Assembly (NCBI RefSeq): GCF_016894385.1
Contig: NZ_CP069811.1
Coordinates: 1,278,501-1,342,500 of the forward strand
Direction: 5' to 3'
Source of the DNA: Cupriavidus oxalaticus
GTDB lineage: Bacteria > Pseudomonadota > Gammaproteobacteria > Burkholderiales > Burkholderiaceae
Length of the DNA: 64,000 bases
Position numbers and translations under genes: made by a program. Each line of letters opens with the position of its first letter. Position 1 is the stretch's first letter. Shown here piece after piece: positions 61,525 to 64,000 of this stretch. Under the pieces are notes generated by a model. The model searched no databases and was not told the DNA's origin. It saw nothing but the letters and a program-made list of their open reading frames with translations.

Positions 61525-63705
61525 TCAGTCGTGGTGGTTGTGGTGGGATGGCTGGGCAAGGCGGGTGCGTCCGGTCTGCACCACGGCATCGAGCGCCACC
61601 ACGCCCTGCCCTTCGGGCAGGACGCAAAGCGGATTGACTTCGAGGGCCAGCAGCCGGTCGGCATTGCGGGCGGCAAGACGGGAGATGCCGGCGATCGCGC
61701 GCGCCAGGGCCGGCACGTCGGCCGGCGGCCGGCCACGGAAGCCGGTCAGCAGGCGGTGTCCCTTGACGCGCCGGATCAGGTCCAGCGCGCCGGCCTCGTC
61801 GAGCGGCGCCAGCGCGAACGCCACGTCCTGCACGACCTCCACCAGCACGCCGCCAAGTCCGAACATCATCACCGGGCCGAACAGCGGGTCGGCATGCACG
61901 CCGACGATGCACTCCACGCCGTCCTGCAACATCGGGGAAACCAGGAAGCCGTCGATGTGCGCGCCGGGCACGCGGAGCGGGATCGCGCGCGCCATGCGCC
62001 GCACCGTTTCCGCAACCGCCTCCGGCGACGCGAGCGACAGCGCCACGCCGCCGACGTCGGACTTGTGCCGGATATCCGCCGACACGACCTTGACGGCCAC
62101 CGGCCGGCCGATCCGGCGCGCCGCGTCGGCGGCTTCTTCCGGCGTGCGGACGAGCCGCTCGTCGGGCAATGGCACGCCGGCGCACGCCAGCAGCCGTTTG
62201 GCGTCGGCCTCGTTGTACGCGGTGCCCGCTTCCAGCAGCGGCATCTGCGCCACGTCGGGACGCTGCGGCAACGGCCGCGAGAACACCCCCTCGAAGAATT
62301 CCAGCGCGGCAAGCGCGCGGATGGCGCGGTAAGGTTCTTCGAACAGCAGGCAGCCTGCCACCTCGTAGGGCCGGACCAGTTCCGGCCCGCCGATGAGGCT
62401 GATCGTCTGCAGCACGTCCGGCCGGCGCGCGGCAATGCGTTCCACCGTCTCGCGGATGGGCCCGCCGGCACGCGCATTCCCGACCGCCGGGCCGAGCCAC
62501 ATCAGGATCGAGTCATAGCCGGCATCGAGCAGGGCATCCAGCGTGGCGGCGAAGATGCCGGGCTCATTGGAAATCTGCGCGGTCATGTCGACGGGATTGG
62601 CCGGCGAACCGAACGGCACGATCTCGCGCAGCGCCTGCTGCGTCGCGGCCGGCGGCGCGGGCAGCGCGAGGCCCGCGGCGCAGGCGAAGTCGGCAATCTG
62701 CACGCCCGCGCCGCCGGAGATGGTCGCCACGCCCAGCCGGCGCTTGCGCAGCGGCTTGCCGGCGCTGAGCGCGTAGACCACATCCAGCACCTCTTCGCTC
62801 GACTGCGCGCGGTAGGCACCGTACTCGCGCAGCACGGCATCGTAGATGTCGTCCGCGCCCGCCAGCGCGGCGGTGTGCGACGCCGCCGCCGCCGCGCCGG
62901 CCTCGGTGGCGCCCACCTTCATCAGCACCACCGGCTTGCGGCGCCGGTGCGCCGCCGCCAGCCCCCGCAGGAACGATGCCTTCGAGCGGATGCCTTCTAT
63001 GTAGCCGACGATGATGTCGACCTCCGCGCTTTCCGCCATCCACGCCATGACCTCGCCGAACTCGATGTCGGCCTCGTTGCCGGTCGTCACCACCTGATCG
63101 ACCGCGAGCCCGCGCTGCATCGCCAGCATGTGGATATGCGCGCCGTAGCCGCCGCTCTGGCTGACCAGGCCGATGCGCGGCTTGCCTGGCGGCAGCACGC
63201 ATTCCAGGTTGCCGAGAAACGTCACGAAGGTCTTGCGGCTAAGGCAGTAGCAGCCGATCACGTTGGGGCCGAGCAGGCGGATGCCGTGCTCCCTCGCGGT
63301 CCGGGTGACGGCCTCCTGGAGTTCGCGCCCCGCCTCGCCCAGTTCGGCGAAGCCGCTCGTGAACAGGACCACGGCGCGGATGCCCTTGTCCGCGCACTGC
63401 CTGAGCGTGTCGATGACCAGCCCGGTGGGCAGCGCGATGATGGCGCAGTCGATGCCGTCCGGCGCCTCGCGCAGGCTCGGGAATGCCGGCAGTCCCTGCA
63501 CGGTGCTGCGCGACGGGTTGATCGGGTAGATCGCGCCCTCGTACCCGTAGCGCAGCGCATAGGCGATCGGGCGGCCGCTGATGCGCGTGGGGTCGTCCGA
63601 CGCGCCGATCACGGCGATGGAGCGGGGGCGGAAGACGGCATCCAGCGAGCGGATGCCTGCGGGAATGGCGGAAATGGCGGGAACTGCGGGAATATCTGGA
63701 CGCAA
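61525..63705 (-). CDS. Acetate-CoA-ligase-type (NDP-forming) acyl-CoA synthetase, single chain
   Basis: 726 residues with CoA-binding (SIAVIGASDDPTRISGRPIAYALRYGYEG), ligase domains with the phosphohistidine loop SHTAALAGADD, and an ATP-grasp part (LLACAGVPLPDERLV ... VVSADIRHKSDVGGVALSL, GVECIVGVHADPLFGPVMMFGLGG). It is organised like the 41.8-kb enzyme. It would make the CoA ester dehydrogenated by the enzymes of the following two genes. It begins 60 bp after a partial Bug gene, so the operon order is Bug, ligase, alpha dehydrogenase, beta dehydrogenase. Confidence 0.92.
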   Translation of the reverse strand: MRPDIPAVPAISAIPAGIRSLDAVFRPRSIAVIGASDDPTRISGRPIAYALRYGYEGAIYPINPSRSTVQGLPAFPSLREAPDGIDCAIIALPTGLVIDTLRQCADKGIRAVVLFTSGFAELGEAGRELQEAVTRTAREHGIRLLGPNVIGCYCLSRKTFVTFLGNLECVLPPGKPRIGLVSQSGGYGAHIHMLAMQRGLAVDQVVTTGNEADIEFGEVMAWMAESAEVDIIVGYIEGIRSKASFLRGLAAAHRRRKPVVLMKVGATEAGAAAAASHTAALAGADDIYDAVLREYGAYRAQSSEEVLDVVYALSAGKPLRKRRLGVATISGGAGVQIADFACAAGLALPAPPAATQQALREIVPFGSPANPVDMTAQISNEPGIFAATLDALLDAGYDSILMWLGPAVGNARAGGPIRETVERIAARRPDVLQTISLIGGPELVRPYEVAGCLLFEEPYRAIRALAALEFFEGVFSRPLPQRPDVAQMPLLEAGTAYNEADAKRLLACAGVPLPDERLVRTPEEAADAARRIGRPVAVKVVSADIRHKSDVGGVALSLASPEAVAETVRRMARAIPLRVPGAHIDGFLVSPMLQDGVECIVGVHADPLFGPVMMFGLGGVLVEVVQDVAFALAPLDEAGALDLIRRVKGHRLLTGFRGRPPADVPALARAIAGISRLAARNADRLLALEVNPLCVLPEGQGVVALDAVVQTGRTRLAQPSHHNHHD

Positions 63706-63764
63706 CGGACGCTCCTTCGATACACCACTGCATGGAAAGGCCGGCGGCCTGCGCCGGCCGGCGG

Positions 63765-64000
63765 TTATTCCGCGGCTGCGCCGGAGGCCTGGATCAGGCG
63801 CTCCATCACCGGCATCAGCGTTTCGAAGTTGTGGCGGAATTCGGCCGAACTGTTGCCCACCGGCGCCAGCCCGTAAGCCTGGAACCGCGCGCGCAGCGGC
63901 GTGGAACGGATGATCTCGCGCGAGGTCTTTTCGACGAACGCCAGCACGTCGGGCGGCGTGGCGGCCGGCGCCATCATCACGATCCAGGACTGCGGGCGGA
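63765..64000 (-). CDS. Bug/TctC-family solute-binding protein, 5' end outside the window
   Basis: The last ~78 residues of a Bug-type protein. SWIVMMAPAATPPDVLAFVEKTSREIIRST is the conserved hinge helix, and PLRARFQAYGLAPVGNSSAEFRHNFETLMPVMERLIQASGA is the end typical of the family. The N-terminal signal and the ligand loop lie beyond base 64000. It precedes the CoA ligase gene by 60 bp and is likely in the same operon, supplying its substrate acid. Confidence 0.85.
   Translation of the reverse strand, partial: RPQSWIVMMAPAATPPDVLAFVEKTSREIIRSTPLRARFQAYGLAPVGNSSAEFRHNFETLMPVMERLIQASGAAAE

Noticed and set aside
61342..63876. Plus-strand open frame of 844 codons opposite the CoA ligase and acyl-CoA dehydrogenase genes
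   Set aside because: Overlaps convincing genes on the other strand and contains repetitive Arg/His/Gly stretches only.

Overview
The window looks like a chromosomal segment of a GC-rich, Gram-negative betaproteobacterium, most likely a Cupriavidus-like member of the Burkholderiaceae. The reasons are five tripartite-tricarboxylate (Bug/TctC) solute-binding genes, two Burkholderiales-type trimeric porins, paired acyl-CoA dehydrogenases and single-chain acetate-CoA-ligase-type enzymes, all with strongly GC-rich third codon positions. The genus is an inference. No tRNA, rRNA, CRISPR array or prophage was seen.

Layout. (1) 1-7.5 kb: the 3' end of a large calcium-binding surface or secreted protein, followed by an overlapping type I secretion operon (ABC transporter, HlyD adaptor, TolC-type channel) and a HlyC-type lysine acyltransferase. 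(2) 7.6-14.6 kb: an atypical SDR protein, then a ureide block (OHCU decarboxylase, LysR regulator, MFS carrier, and two 5-hydroxyisourate hydrolases, one exported and one cytoplasmic), then an exported beta-propeller protein with a DUF305 protein. (3) 14.6-19 kb: an accessory block with a Fic enzyme, a GNAT acetyltransferase, an unknown gene and a Xre/RES toxin-antitoxin pair with a symmetric double operator. (4) 19-21.5 kb: a porin and a frameshifted D-lactate-dehydrogenase-type gene. (5) 22-36 kb: a catabolic island made of aldehyde dehydrogenase, Rieske oxygenase, its flavin/2Fe-2S reductase, GMC alcohol oxidoreductase, GntR regulator, sulfatase, MFS carrier, Bug protein, TauD-type dioxygenase, IclR regulator and porin. 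Two matching 18-bp operators precede the aldehyde dehydrogenase and the sulfatase, tying the two halves together. (6) 36.4-39 kb: a complete IS5-type element and a truncated acyl-CoA ligase gene that still has a terminator downstream. (7) 39-53.7 kb: acyl-CoA catabolism, with a thiolase-fold/DUF35 pair, two-subunit acyl-CoA dehydrogenases, MaoC hydratase, SDR, enoyl-CoA hydratase and nitronate-monooxygenase-like enzyme. (8) 53.9-64 kb: a very large regulator, then a second acyl-CoA operon (Bug, paired acyl-CoA dehydrogenases, CoA ligase, Bug).

The most unusual object is the 1297-residue regulator at 53949-57842. An IS630-type transposase module forms its N-terminal third, joined in one reading frame to a MalT-like STAND ATPase with a C-terminal LuxR helix-turn-helix. 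The third catalytic acidic residue of the transposase triad appears to be glutamine, which suggests a domesticated, cleavage-dead transposase reused for DNA binding. Other points worth a second look are the thiolase-fold protein lacking both catalytic cysteines beside a DUF35 partner, the HlyC-type protein without histidine at the canonical position, and the shared operator of the oxidation/sulfatase island.
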